Notes: generated by a model not told the origin, from the letters alone. Numbered from the stretch's first letter, positions 15,315 to 24,657 are shown. The stretch is 32,663 nt of DNA from Candidatus Methanophagales archaeon (GCA_029241965.1 JAPWVK010000147.1:1-32663), one strand, 5' to 3'. Made by a program: numbers and translations.

Positions 15315-15905
15315 TTAAGTTCTCTTCACCATCATCGTCAAATTCAAGTCTTTTTCCACTATCTTCTCGTATTTACCTCTTATATGCGGCTTTATCTTCT
15401 CCAAATCCCATATCCCCCTGATTATCTCGCCCACCAACTCGCCATCGTTAAATAATCTTACCGCGCCCTCACTCTCTGATACCACAATAGCCACGGCGTT
15501 TGTTTCTTTCGAGATAGAAGCAGCAGCCATGTGTCTGCTGCCAAACCCCATTGGAAGGTCTATATCATGGGAACCCGCTTCTATGTACCTCGCTGCGGAA
15601 AGAACATAGCCATCGGCACTGATGACAAATGCACCGTCCAGTTTCGACAGTTCGTTTAAAGTTCCCTGAACGTTTGCATTCCTTATATCCTTCATCGCCT
15701 TTGGGTAATTTGCAAGTGGATCCAAGATTAAGGGTTTGGATTTCTTCAATACCGCTTCCTCGTCACCGACCACAAATAGTGCGCCTACCCGCCCCCGCTC
15801 TACACTGTGTCGCGCTATTCCCACCGCTATTTCTATCACCGTCTCTAACACTTCGGGGTCACAGTTCCGCCCCTCTCCACAGATTATGCCTGCCATTTCT
15901 CTCAT
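15315..15905 (-). CDS. dacZ: Archaeal diadenylate cyclase (c-di-AMP synthase)
   Basis: A 196-residue protein with a DAC (DisA_N) domain. The catalytic motifs are LDGAFVIS (DGA at residues 90-92) and GFGSRHMAAASIS (RHxAA at about 124-128). The enzyme condenses two ATP into c-di-AMP, which in Archaea is linked to osmotic control. Soluble, with no membrane segments. The RHxAA motif has Met where Arg is common. The gene is divergent from pantoate kinase with 54 bases between. Confidence in the family is high. Confidence 0.9.
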   Translation of the reverse strand: MREMAGIICGEGRNCDPEVLETVIEIAVGIARHSVERGRVGALFVVGDEEAVLKKSKPLILDPLANYPKAMKDIRNANVQGTLNELSKLDGAFVISADGYVLSAARYIEAGSHDIDLPMGFGSRHMAAASISKETNAVAIVVSESEGAVRLFNDGELVGEIIRGIWDLEKIKPHIRGKYEKIVEKDLNLTMMVKRT

Positions 15906-15959
15906 ATACTAAAAATATAATCTCTCATCTGTTTATTAAATCGTAGAGGATAGCAAGAA

Positions 15960-16877
15960 ATGATAAATCCTGAGTCTTTTGGCACCGCGCCCCGTTTTGA
16001 GAAACGGATTGTGAAGGCATATTCGCCCTCGCACATCACGGGCTTCTTTAGGATATGCGATAATAAAAATCCGTTGTATAAAGGCAGTGTTGGCGGTGGC
16101 ATCGTATTAGATGCGGGTTGCGTGTCTGAAGTTTCTCTTAATGTCCCTCTGGAGGCAAGAACAGAGCTAAGAATAAACGGTGTAGAAACAGAGGAGGCGG
16201 GTACCACTAAATACGTTGTTGATAGTATGATAGGGAAATGTGAGCGGGAGGTTTATGTAACAGTGTCAACGAACTTTGAAGTTCCGGTAGGCTGTGGCTT
16301 TGGGGCAAGTGGTGCGGGTGCGCTCAGCACTGCCCGTGCACTAAACGAGTTGTTGTCGCTTAATATGACGTTTAGCGAAGTAGCGCAAATAGCACATCTC
16401 GCAGAAGTGGAGAACAGTACAGGCTTAGGCGATGTAATCGCTGAAGCATACGGCGGTGTGGTGATAAGAAGAAAGCCAGGTCCTCCCGGAATAGGTGTGG
16501 TTGAGAAGATACCGAGTCCAGATGTAGAAGAAAAAATAAGCTCTGTTACATTCGGAACGAAATCAACAAAAGCAGTTTTAGCGGATGATTTCCTGAAGCG
16601 TAGGATAAACGAAGCAGGTAAGGCCGCACTGAAAGAGCTGATGAAAAAACGGAATTTAGATAATTTCATGCTGGTATCAAGGGCGTTCTCATTACGAAGC
16701 GGCTTAATAAGTGATAAATGTCGGGATGCGATAGAGGCGGTGGATGCGGAAGGTAAGGTTGCCAGTGTAGCGATGCTGGGAGAAACGGTTTTTATCGTTG
16801 GCGATAGTGAAGCATTGAAAGAGTTCGGAGAAGTAAAAGAAAGTAGAATATCGGCGGTAGGTGCGAGGATTATTTAG
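15960..16877 (+). CDS. Pantoate kinase (GHMP family)
   Basis: A 305-residue GHMP-fold kinase of the archaeal coenzyme A pathway, which phosphorylates pantoate before phosphopantothenate synthetase acts. Visible are AYSPSHITGFFRICDNKNPL near the N-terminus, the GHMP glycine-rich ATP motif PVGCGFGASGAGALS (about residues 104-118), and STGLGDVIAEAYGGVVIRR. The length fits archaeal pantoate kinases. It converges on pheT with 26 bases between stops. Confidence 0.9.
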   Translation: MINPESFGTAPRFEKRIVKAYSPSHITGFFRICDNKNPLYKGSVGGGIVLDAGCVSEVSLNVPLEARTELRINGVETEEAGTTKYVVDSMIGKCEREVYVTVSTNFEVPVGCGFGASGAGALSTARALNELLSLNMTFSEVAQIAHLAEVENSTGLGDVIAEAYGGVVIRRKPGPPGIGVVEKIPSPDVEEKISSVTFGTKSTKAVLADDFLKRRINEAGKAALKELMKKRNLDNFMLVSRAFSLRSGLISDKCRDAIEAVDAEGKVASVAMLGETVFIVGDSEALKEFGEVKESRISAVGARII

Positions 16878-16903
16878 CAATAAAAACCGATTACAGAAGC
16901 GCC

Positions 16904-18571
16904 TTAATCTTTAAATATACTTATCTCAAATCCCACCACAGGATAACTCAACCCGAAATTCAGAATAACTTCTGGATGAAGTTCGCCAAAAACGCCTATA
17001 AATTTGTTTTCTAATAATATATCCGCTCTTCTACCCTCTAAGAACGCCCTATCCTCAGACACCACTACTTCTGCATCTGCCCACCCCAGCTCGTTCAGCA
17101 CCGTATCAACCACCGACTTCACCTCCGCGAAATTCGCAGTCGCATGTGTTGAAATACCCGCAAGCCTGTATTCCTCTTTTAAGTTCAGCACTACCGGCCC
17201 CACCTCAAAAATACGCTGTGGCAAGTCCCGATGCTTGTTAAACGAAAGGATTTCCAGCAAATTCGGCATAATAGAGCATCTAAGCATCGTATGCTCGCTG
17301 CTTATCGGAGATGCAACTTTTACAGCAAACTTTGAAAAAGTTTGATCAAAACGCTTCGCAACTTTTAGCCTCTCCCTCTGCATCAGCTCAAACTGCTTCC
17401 GCTCTGAGGTCAATGTGAATGTCAACACCTCAAAATACCCTAAGCCTGTCATTATTTCTCTTACAGTTCTATTTCTCTCTTCTATCGGATGCGCTTCGCC
17501 TATGACCATCGTACCAGGAATCACAGGCTTTATCCGGTCATAACCGTACCCAATAGCGATGTCCTCAATTATATCCCATGTGTGGAGTATATCATACCGA
17601 TAAGCAGGAATATTCACCTCTAACATCCCTTCTGTTTTCACTTTCGCGCCAAGTCCCATTCGCTCACAGCACTTCTTACAATCCTCCACGCTCAAGTCAA
17701 TACCTGTAAGCGAAGTGACTTCTTTCACTGATATTTCCTTCGTCTTGATCTCAAAACGGGGTGTTTCTTTCTGCTCACCGCTTTTATCGCCCGGGAAGCG
17801 AAGCATCACCGATTGAATCTGCCCTCCTCTATCGGCAAGCGCGCATGCTATAATATTGAGTGCCCTCGAAACGTTATCATTTAAGCCTGTAACCTCTATA
17901 AATATGTCCGTCGTGGATTCGGTCACCCTTGTCCGCTCTGCGTTGATAATGGGCGGGAACGAAAGCGCTTTTCCTCCGCAATCCAGAATCAACGGATATT
18001 TAGCCTTGCCTTCGAGAATATAGCGGAAACCAATACCCTTTGGATGCCGCTCTAAAATCTCCGCCATGCTCATCTCTTCTTCAAAGTCTAGTGGAACAAA
18101 AGAGAAGCTGGGATCAACTGCAAGATACCGGAACGGTGGTTTCACGCCCGCTAAGTCATGCACACCCACTGAAACTTTCTCCCTGTTACGACCTATTCCG
18201 CGATGCAAATGCTCCTGTAAGAGCATCAGCGATTCTATCGCCATTGAATCGAACTGCACGTTTCTTACCACACCACAAACGAGGTAAGGTCGCACTTCTA
18301 GAACAGAAGGCTCCACAACCATCTCTATCCCCGATTTCGCCACCTCGTATGTAACCAATCCCGGTTCGATGTCCAGAAACTGTTTCAGAGCACGAGAAAC
18401 GCCCTCTACACTGAAAAGGTCAGGTCTGTTCGGGAAAAACTCCACATCCATATACTCGGCTTCTGTTCTTTCTACATCCGCGCACATCAGTGGCAGTCGC
18501 TCCTTTATCTTCTCGATGCTCACACCGGTAAGGGCTTCCAAATCTTCATAAAACAGTTTTATTACGGGCAT
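16904..18571 (-). CDS. pheT: Phenylalanyl-tRNA synthetase beta subunit
   Basis: A 555-residue subunit, the length normal for archaeal/eukaryal-type PheT. It partners PheS in charging tRNA-Phe; PheS is not in this window. Landmarks are VEFFPNRPDLFSVEGVSRAL at the N-terminus, the B3/B4 editing region, the B5 domain IPAYRYDILHTWDIIEDIAI then GYGYDRIKP, and the core-like C-terminal region ending FGLSYPVVGFEISI. The ATG at 18571 is followed at once by the conserved N-terminus, which supports this start. Confidence 0.95.
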   Translation of the reverse strand: MPVIKLFYEDLEALTGVSIEKIKERLPLMCADVERTEAEYMDVEFFPNRPDLFSVEGVSRALKQFLDIEPGLVTYEVAKSGIEMVVEPSVLEVRPYLVCGVVRNVQFDSMAIESLMLLQEHLHRGIGRNREKVSVGVHDLAGVKPPFRYLAVDPSFSFVPLDFEEEMSMAEILERHPKGIGFRYILEGKAKYPLILDCGGKALSFPPIINAERTRVTESTTDIFIEVTGLNDNVSRALNIIACALADRGGQIQSVMLRFPGDKSGEQKETPRFEIKTKEISVKEVTSLTGIDLSVEDCKKCCERMGLGAKVKTEGMLEVNIPAYRYDILHTWDIIEDIAIGYGYDRIKPVIPGTMVIGEAHPIEERNRTVREIMTGLGYFEVLTFTLTSERKQFELMQRERLKVAKRFDQTFSKFAVKVASPISSEHTMLRCSIMPNLLEILSFNKHRDLPQRIFEVGPVVLNLKEEYRLAGISTHATANFAEVKSVVDTVLNELGWADAEVVVSEDRAFLEGRRADILLENKFIGVFGELHPEVILNFGLSYPVVGFEISIFKD

Positions 18572-18634
18572 CTCTACCTCTCAGTTATCTTTTGTACATG
18601 TTTATCTCTTTTCGCTAAAAAGAATAAAATTTAC

Positions 18635-18791
18635 GTATTTGTATAGCTAATCGAAAAAACCACGAGATTCCACGAGATTAGCACAAGAATTATGGGTTAG
18701 CAGGGGATAAAAAACCAATAGAGTGCTTACGCCTGATCCATATTAATATTTCCCGTGGAAATCGGTGTAATCTGTGGTTAGCTAAACAAAC
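18635..18791. repeat. Dispersed palindromic intergenic element, copy D
   Basis: The clearest copy. Outer left GTATTTGTATAGCTAA, inner left arm AACCACGAGATTCCACGAGA from 18658, centre GGGGATAAAAAACCAATAGA then GTGCTTACGCCTGATCC, right arm GGTGTAATCTGTGGTT ending at 18779, outer right AGCTAAACAAAC. The outer blocks are themselves inverted (TTTGTATAGCTAA against TTTGTTTAGCTAA on the other strand). It lies between pheT and the DUF1616 gene. Confidence 0.85.
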
Positions 18792-18842
18792 AGAAATTTA
18801 CTTCTGTTATACTGTTGTATAAAATGAACCGGGCTTTTATAT

Positions 18843-19352
18843 TCAGTTCAATTCTCCCTCAACATCCACCCACAGATGAAGTGAGCGATAAACCGGTTGC
18901 TCCCCCGCTTTATACAATAAGAATTCCATCTTCTGATCCTCTCCTTTCTTCTTCGCTCTAAACATGAAAGGGGTCTCCCAAGTTTCATTATGCGATAACT
19001 CAACAGCTTTTTCATCTATAACATCTCCATTCAACCGCACTTCCAGACGATAGGATGTGTTGGCATATTCGTGATTTACAATGCCTATTATCACATTCCC
19101 ACCCTCTCCGAGTTTTAAATCCGTAGGATAATCTGTGGCGTTTCCTTTAGGACCGAGAATATAAAATTCCGTGAACTTCTCGCCCTGTTTCGGCGTTATT
19201 ATGACATAAAGGGTCATGGAGATCGCAATGATAATCGCGATGACCAGAATGATGGTCAATATCTCATCTACCCTACTGCCCGTTCTTTTAAAAGGTACTT
19301 TACGCGTCTTCTGAAATGGTATCTTACCGGTCCCTCTAAACGATTTTTTCAC
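18843..19352 (-). CDS. DUF1616-family membrane protein, short form
   Basis: A 169-residue protein with a basic N-terminus, one membrane helix (about residues 28-53) and an outward beta domain. The signature FTEFYILGPKGNATDYP, LGEGGNVIIGIVNHEYANTS and YRSLHLWVDV matches the C-terminal half of DUF1616 proteins. Longer members have four helices ahead of this domain; this one has only one. The function is unknown, but the fold resembles surface-associated beta domains. It may be co-transcribed after pfdA, whose stop lies 74 bases upstream. Confidence 0.75.
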   Translation of the reverse strand: MKKSFRGTGKIPFQKTRKVPFKRTGSRVDEILTIILVIAIIIAISMTLYVIITPKQGEKFTEFYILGPKGNATDYPTDLKLGEGGNVIIGIVNHEYANTSYRLEVRLNGDVIDEKAVELSHNETWETPFMFRAKKKGEDQKMEFLLYKAGEQPVYRSLHLWVDVEGELN

Positions 19353-19426
19353 TTTTCTGTGTTACATATCTATAATATATCTATACAAGTTGCCCGGATA
19401 TTTTCTGTGATTTATTGTCTGCCTGT

Positions 19427-19888
19427 TCACATCTGACTTTGTCCTGACGATCCTGATGCGAGCCCTTGTAACCTCGCCTGTACCTTCTGCGCCTCTTGCT
19501 CTATCTTTTGCATTATTCCCGTCATTTCTCGCTGTGACAGCTCTAACTCTTCTTTCTTTTCATTGAGGTACTGCGCAGAGGAATCAGGATCTTTTTCCGC
19601 GCTTACCCCTCCTCCTATCATAACTATTACACTATCGGTAGCACTAAGCGTGACATAAATTGATGAATTCGCGCCTATTGGCACTATTAGTTCGTCACCC
19701 TGTTTCAATTTCTTCAACTGTTTTATCGTCTCTATCGCCTTCTCGTGCTCGACTATCGCCTGCTGAACAAAGAGCAATTCCTGAGACGTTGCCTGCGCCT
19801 GCGCCTGATATTGTCGTAAAGTTAATGCTAAAGTCTGCATTTCTGCTTGCTGTTCCCTTCCACCCTCATCGCTCTCTCTTTCTTCCAT
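19427..19888 (-). CDS. pfdA: Prefoldin alpha subunit
   Basis: A 153-residue chaperone subunit with two long coiled-coil helices (about 15-60 and 100-145) around a beta-hairpin core (GDELIVPIGANSSIYVTLSA, then VIVMIGGGVSAEKD). It forms an alpha2-beta4 jellyfish complex that passes unfolded proteins to the thermosome. In many euryarchaea pfdA sits beside rpl18a (LX) and ftsY; neither neighbour is present here. Confidence 0.9.
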   Translation of the reverse strand: MEERESDEGGREQQAEMQTLALTLRQYQAQAQATSQELLFVQQAIVEHEKAIETIKQLKKLKQGDELIVPIGANSSIYVTLSATDSVIVMIGGGVSAEKDPDSSAQYLNEKKEELELSQREMTGIMQKIEQEAQKVQARLQGLASGSSGQSQM

Positions 19889-20025
19889 TTCTATTACCCT
19901 TAATCTCCAATACCCCTTCTCCCTTTATCCTTATAAAGCTCTCTGGTTTATGAATAAGGTGATGGTTAAGCAGATAGATAGCGTAGCGGACTGAGGCAAA
20001 ATTTGACCATAAAATACGGGGAAAA

Positions 20026-20433
20026 ATGCAGGGAAGCAGGATAAAAGGGAGAAGCATCTCAAAAGGAATAGCATCCGGGAAAGCCTTAATATCTAAGCAA
20101 AGAATCTCGTTCCTCGGTGCTGTGGATCCTAAAACGGGCATTATCATAGATAAATCGCTTGATGTCTATGGAGAAGAGATAACAAACCGGATTTTGATAT
20201 TTCCGAGTGGAAAAGGTTCAACCGTTGGCTCTTATGTGATATACCAGCTTAAAAAGCATGGAAAAAGTCCTGCTGCGATGATTACTCGTCGTGTAGATAC
20301 GATAGTGGCAGTAGGTGCGATTATAGCGGAGATACCTGTGGTTGATTCGCTTGAGATTGATCCGATTGAACGGATACGGGATGGAGGGGAGGTACTTGTA
20401 AATGGGACAGAGGGTTATATTGAATTACGATGA
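20026..20433 (+). CDS. DUF126 aconitase-X small subunit (phosphomevalonate dehydratase-type)
   Basis: A 135-residue swivelling-domain protein. The signature FPSGKGSTVGSYVIYQL, with the family's active serine in GKGST, and AMITRRVDTIVAVGAIIAEI identify DUF126. In Archaea this small subunit pairs with a larger aconitase-X subunit to dehydrate (R)-5-phosphomevalonate in the modified mevalonate pathway for isoprenoid lipids. The large subunit is often next door but is absent from this window. Translation of the following gene starts inside this one. GGGGA just before the ATG is a modest ribosome site. Confidence 0.88.
   Translation: MQGSRIKGRSISKGIASGKALISKQRISFLGAVDPKTGIIIDKSLDVYGEEITNRILIFPSGKGSTVGSYVIYQLKKHGKSPAAMITRRVDTIVAVGAIIAEIPVVDSLEIDPIERIRDGGEVLVNGTEGYIELR
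20388..20393 (+). promoter_or_regulatory. Ribosome binding site deciding the taw1 start
   Basis: GGAGGT lies inside the DUF126 gene, 8 bases ahead of ATG 20402. It supports this start over the later in-frame ATG 20438 and implies a 32-base overlap and translational coupling. Confidence 0.6.
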
Positions 20434-21373
20434 AAAGATGGAAAGAACATTGGAGCGACAGGGTTATCACTTCGTGGGAACGCACAAGCACAGTGCGGTG
20501 AAAACTTGTCTGTGGTTATGGAAGTCAATGAGAGGCGAAGGAAACTGCTATAAGGGTAAATTTTACGGCATCAGTGCGCATAGGTGCATCCAGATGACGC
20601 CTTCTATATTCTGCAACCAGAGCTGCCTTCATTGTTGGCGCCCTCTTGAAGCGTTCAATATAGGGACAAAAAAGCGTGCAATCGTCTGGGATTCTCCCGC
20701 TGAGATAGTAGAGGGATGCCTGAGAGAGCAAAAGCGGCTCATTTCTGGCTTCAAGGGCTCACCCAGGACGAACATGGATGTTTTTACTGAGGCTACACAT
20801 CCAAAACACATTGCTATTTCGCTCATTGGCGAGCCTACATTGTACCCTTATCTGAAGGAACTCATAGAGGAATTCCATGCCCGCGATATGACCACGTTTG
20901 TGGTGACAAACGGCACGAATCCAGAAGTGGTGCGAGAAATAAGCCCTACTCAATTGTACTTATCCTTGAATGCACCCGATGAACTCGTTTATAATAAAGT
21001 CTCTCACGCTGACCACTGGTCTCGTATAAACGAATCGTTGGAAGAGCTGAGAAGGAAGAAGGGTAGAACAGTGATAAGAATCACCTGCGTGGAAGGGGTG
21101 AACATGTTGAATCCCGAAGGCTACGCAGAATTGTTAAAGATAGCGAATCCCAATTTTATCGAGGTAAAGGCATATATGCACATTGGATATTCAAGGAAAC
21201 GGTTAAGCCGGGACGCCATGCCCACGCATTCACGTGTGAAGGAATTTGCCGGTGAGATTGTAGATTGCTTAGCTGCTCAAGGGCAGGAATACAGGATTGC
21301 GGATGACTCAGAGATAAGTCGGGTGGTTCTTATTTCATCTAAAAAAGCGGTATCAAAATTAAATTGCTTTTGA
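20402..21373 (+). CDS. taw1: tRNA 4-demethylwyosine synthase (TYW1/Taw1), radical SAM
   Basis: A 323-residue radical SAM enzyme that turns N1-methylguanosine-37 of tRNA-Phe into 4-demethylwyosine using pyruvate. The cluster motif is CNQSCLHCW (CxxxCxxC). SLIGEPTLYPYLKELIEEFH and FVVTNGTNPEVV are typical of TYW1, as are FYGISAHRCIQMTPSIF ahead of the cluster and the C-terminal EVKAYMHIGYSRKRL. The length matches archaeal Taw1, which lacks the flavodoxin domain of eukaryotic TYW1. It overlaps the DUF126 gene by 32 bases. Confidence 0.93.
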   Translation: MGQRVILNYDEKMERTLERQGYHFVGTHKHSAVKTCLWLWKSMRGEGNCYKGKFYGISAHRCIQMTPSIFCNQSCLHCWRPLEAFNIGTKKRAIVWDSPAEIVEGCLREQKRLISGFKGSPRTNMDVFTEATHPKHIAISLIGEPTLYPYLKELIEEFHARDMTTFVVTNGTNPEVVREISPTQLYLSLNAPDELVYNKVSHADHWSRINESLEELRRKKGRTVIRITCVEGVNMLNPEGYAELLKIANPNFIEVKAYMHIGYSRKRLSRDAMPTHSRVKEFAGEIVDCLAAQGQEYRIADDSEISRVVLISSKKAVSKLNCF

Positions 21374-21377
21374 CGCC

Positions 21378-21389
21378 TTTTTTTTTTCT
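21378..21389 (+). terminator. Poly-T terminator after taw1
   Basis: Ten consecutive T plus CTT begin five bases after the taw1 stop codon. No hairpin is present. Typical archaeal oligo-T terminator. Confidence 0.6.
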
Positions 21390-21400
21390 TAGCGTTAGGG

Positions 21401-21987
<587 letters not shown>

Positions 21988-21993
21988 AACAAC

Positions 21994-22575
21994 ATGAATA
22001 GAGCAAAGAGGTTGGGGGCATTAGCCATAGTAGGGCTATTTATCCTGAGTTGTGCTGTTAGCACAGTAATCGCGAGTGGACAAGCTGTCAAAACCGAGAC
22101 GCCAATCGGTAGTCAAGAAGTAGTTAGCAGTCAGGCGTATACATTCTCTCGGGGGGAATATCGTACAGCGAATGCAATCCATCAGGTCCGAACGTCAACA
22201 GGGCGGTATGCTAAAGAACGAGGATTTGTGAGGACCCCATTCAATATGCCAGCATTAGATATACCAACAGATGTGCCAGTGTGGCAGCCACCGGAACAGT
22301 GGGCAGGGGATGACGAGATGTTCACAAGACGGGACGGTATGATGGAAGGTATCAACCAGTATCTTCTTCGTGCAATCAATGACTCAAAAAGGAATCCGTA
22401 CAGCGTTTTTCCGCCGGAAAATACAACAACAGTGCCGATACCAGAAGGGGCTACTACTCTCTTTGGATGGCGTTATCCGCCTGGTAGTGACCCTATGATG
22501 GAGGGTATCAACGACTATCTTCATCGTGCAATCGAAGAGGACAAGTCCTACACTGGCTGGAAAATATTTCAGTGA
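21994..22575 (+). CDS. Small exported protein with duplicated MMEGIN motif, function unknown
   Basis: A 193-residue protein I do not recognise. It has a signal peptide (basic MNRAKR, hydrophobic 8-27, cleavage likely near Ala27-Ser28; Cys20 is not in a clear lipobox). The mature part is hydrophilic and rich in Pro. A 19-residue motif occurs twice, DGMMEGINQYLLRAINDSK (114-132) and DPMMEGINDYLHRAIEEDK (166-184), with 13 identical positions, each preceded by a Trp/Pro-rich stretch (VWQPPEQWAGD; FGWRYPPGSD). It has its own strong promoter and a following hairpin. It may be a small abundant surface or secreted factor. Confidence 0.75.
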   Translation: MNRAKRLGALAIVGLFILSCAVSTVIASGQAVKTETPIGSQEVVSSQAYTFSRGEYRTANAIHQVRTSTGRYAKERGFVRTPFNMPALDIPTDVPVWQPPEQWAGDDEMFTRRDGMMEGINQYLLRAINDSKRNPYSVFPPENTTTVPIPEGATTLFGWRYPPGSDPMMEGINDYLHRAIEEDKSYTGWKIFQ

Positions 22576-22638
22576 AATAAGCGCATCGGAGAAGAACGAA
22601 AGCATATTGTAGTGCGTAAGGTGATAGCTTTGCGCATG

Positions 22639-22655
22639 TGATCTTTTTTTGATCA
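22639..22655 (+). terminator. Short hairpin with T7 loop after the exported protein gene
   Basis: TGATC and GATCA arms flank seven T, about 65 bases after the stop codon. It could act as an oligo-T terminator in the plus direction, upstream of the metG promoter. Confidence 0.4.
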
Positions 22656-22667
22656 ATTCTATACCTA

Positions 22668-22679
22668 TTTTTTAATATT
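22668..22679 (+). promoter_or_regulatory. TATA box of metG, near-leaderless transcript
   Basis: TTTTTTAATATT lies about 31 bases before ATG 22705. There is no ribosome site before that ATG, so transcription probably starts within a few bases of the start codon. Confidence 0.45.
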
Positions 22680-22704
22680 GGTTAGACATTATTGCTATAA
22701 TGAG

Positions 22705-24333
22705 ATGAAGATTCCAGTTGATAAGCCAGTTCTGGTAACCTCTGCACTGCCTTATGTTAATGGTGAGTGCCACATAGGGCACCTCAGGACTTACGTCCCC
22801 GCGGATATCTACGTAAGGATGCTCCGGAAAATGGGCTACGATGTACGTTTTATTAGCGGTTCCGATACGCATGGAACGCCAATTGTGCTGAGTGCGGAAG
22901 CGCAAGGTATCACACCTGAAAAGGTAGTCGAGAAGTATCATGAGCATTTCAGACAAGTGTTTAAAGCGTTGAATGTGAACTTTGACTATTACGGACAGAC
23001 CGATTCGGAAAGCAACCATAGGAGGACGGAAGCGATAGTGAAGAAGTTGATAGAGAGGGATTATGTCTATAAAAAAGTTACAAAACAGGCATTTTGCGAT
23101 ACCTGTGGGCGGTTCCTACCGGATAGATACGTGGAAGGTAAATGCCCTCATTGCGGCGCCATTGCACGGGGCGATGAATGTGACCAGAGCTGTGGAAAGC
23201 ATCTTGAACCTGGAGAGATAATAGAGCCAAAGTGTAAGATTTGTGGAAACGCCGCGGTTTTCAAGGACCAGGAGCAGTTCTTCTTCAAACTTTCCACATT
23301 CGCCGATTTCCTGTCCTCATATCTGGATAAATTGGGCGGTACGCTGAATGCCCGGAACTATGCGCGGGAATGGGTAAAGAAGGAACTACGGGATTGGTGC
23401 ATAACGAGGAGCTTAGAATGGGGCGTTAAATTTCCGGGCAGGGATGACCGGGTTGTTTACGTCTGGGTTGATGCACCTATCGGGTATATCTCTTTTACTG
23501 AAGAGTTACTAAAGGGAAGGGAGGGCGCGGATACGGACTGGCGGAAATATTGGAAGGATGATAAAGCAGTTATTGTGCATTTCATTGGCACTGACATTAT
23601 TTATCATCACTGCATATTCTGGCCCGCGATGCTAAAAGGAGCGGAGTATTCGCTGCCTGATGCCGTCGTTGCTTCTGGTATGGTAAAAATAAACGGGGGG
23701 ACTTTTTCAAAGAGCAGAGGGAACGTGGTCTGGACAAAAGAGTTTTTGGAACGTTTCCATCCCGACACGTTAAGGTATTATTTGGTCTCGCAATCGAGCC
23801 ATACGAAGGAGCTGAATTTCTCATGGGACTCTTTTTACTTGCGTGTGAACAATGAGTTGGTTGGTGTTCTCGGAAACCTTGTTCATCGTGTTCTTACCTT
23901 TGCCCATAAAAATTTCGCCGAGGTCCCTGAAGGAAATATAGAAGAAGAGGTATTTGCTGCGATAGAGAAGAGGCGAGATGACGCGATAAGCGCGGTGGAA
24001 GAGTACGAATTCAAGAAGCTTGTTGATGCTGTGATGTCACTTGCAGACTTTGGAAACGGGTATTTTCAGCGTGCGGAGCCTTGGCATTTGATAAAGGAGG
24101 GCGAAAAAGGTATAGAGAGGTGTGGAGTAGTAATAAAAAATGTGTTACAAATACTAAAAGCGGTGTGTATATTGCTGGAACCTGTGATGCCGGAAAAGAT
24201 GGCAGAGGTGTGGCGTCAACTTGGCATGGAAAGCGATGTGCATTCCGCAAAGCTTGATGAGTTAATGGTGCCGATAGAGAGCGGGCAAGCGCTGGGGAAA
24301 CCGAAGATGTTGTTCAAGAGGATAGATGCGTAA
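22705..24333 (+). CDS. metG: Methionyl-tRNA synthetase
   Basis: A 542-residue class I synthetase charging tRNA-Met. The motif HIGH is in [12 protein letters not shown], the zinc knuckles are the paired CDTCGR..CPHCG and CDQSCG..CKICG sets, and the KMSKS-type loop reads [23 protein letters not shown] and [13 protein letters not shown] are family landmarks. The frame is open upstream to 22678, but similarity begins at [20 protein letters not shown]. It ends after the anticodon-binding helical domain, without the C-terminal EMAP-type tRNA-binding domain, which in some archaea is a separate gene. Confidence 0.95.
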   Translation: MKIPVDKPVLVTSALPYVNGECHIGHLRTYVPADIYVRMLRKMGYDVRFISGSDTHGTPIVLSAEAQGITPEKVVEKYHEHFRQVFKALNVNFDYYGQTDSESNHRRTEAIVKKLIERDYVYKKVTKQAFCDTCGRFLPDRYVEGKCPHCGAIARGDECDQSCGKHLEPGEIIEPKCKICGNAAVFKDQEQFFFKLSTFADFLSSYLDKLGGTLNARNYAREWVKKELRDWCITRSLEWGVKFPGRDDRVVYVWVDAPIGYISFTEELLKGREGADTDWRKYWKDDKAVIVHFIGTDIIYHHCIFWPAMLKGAEYSLPDAVVASGMVKINGGTFSKSRGNVVWTKEFLERFHPDTLRYYLVSQSSHTKELNFSWDSFYLRVNNELVGVLGNLVHRVLTFAHKNFAEVPEGNIEEEVFAAIEKRRDDAISAVEEYEFKKLVDAVMSLADFGNGYFQRAEPWHLIKEGEKGIERCGVVIKNVLQILKAVCILLEPVMPEKMAEVWRQLGMESDVHSAKLDELMVPIESGQALGKPKMLFKRIDA

Positions 24334-24353
24334 ACGCATTTTGCAATTCTCTT

Positions 24354-24536
24354 TTATCTTGACCTCTTCACCGTTATCGGGATAACTCCTTTCTCAAATT
24401 CCTGTATCGCTATCTCTATGGAGTCCATTTCGTCTGTCTCTATGAGTACTGGCGCACCTGCGGCTATTTGCAGTGCTCTTGCACCTATAATACGTGCTTC
24501 TTCGTATTTCGTATACTTTTCCCTCTCTTCTTCCAA
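24354..24536 (-). CDS. rpoK: DNA-directed RNA polymerase subunit K (Rpo6)
   Basis: A 60-residue RNA polymerase subunit, homologue of eukaryal Rpb6 and bacterial omega, which stabilises the clamp region. The signature [20 protein letters not shown] and the C-terminal [11 protein letters not shown] are clear. The start is TTG at 24536, because no ATG lies ahead of the conserved region in this frame. It is the last gene of the ribosomal/RNA polymerase cluster, after the tRNA. Confidence 0.93.
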   Translation of the reverse strand: MEEEREKYTKYEEARIIGARALQIAAGAPVLIETDEMDSIEIAIQEFEKGVIPITVKRSR

Positions 24537-24568
24537 ACAAACCGCCCCTTAGCCCTTTTTTATCAAGA

Positions 24569-24643
24569 TGGGGTTGCTGAGATTTGAACTCAGGTCGCGG
24601 CGTCCCGAACGCCGAAGGATAGTCCAAGCTACCCTACAACCCC
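24569..24643 (-). tRNA. tRNA-Pro (anticodon CGG)
   Basis: Minus-strand cloverleaf of 75 bases. The acceptor stem is GGGGTTG with CAACCCC, discriminator A, no encoded CCA. The anticodon stem is CGGCG with CGCCG around the loop TTCGGGA, giving anticodon CGG. The T arm contains GTTCAAATC. The D arm resembles other archaeal tRNA-Pro, with few standard pairs. No intron. It sits between rpoN and rpoK, so it may be released from the operon transcript. Confidence 0.93.
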
Positions 24644-24657
24644 TTTCCTCTTCTCTA

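Noticed and set aside
21994-22053. Lipoprotein signal at Cys20 of the small exported protein
   Set aside because: The context LFILSCAV does not match a usual archaeal lipobox, and a normal signal peptidase site follows near residue 27.
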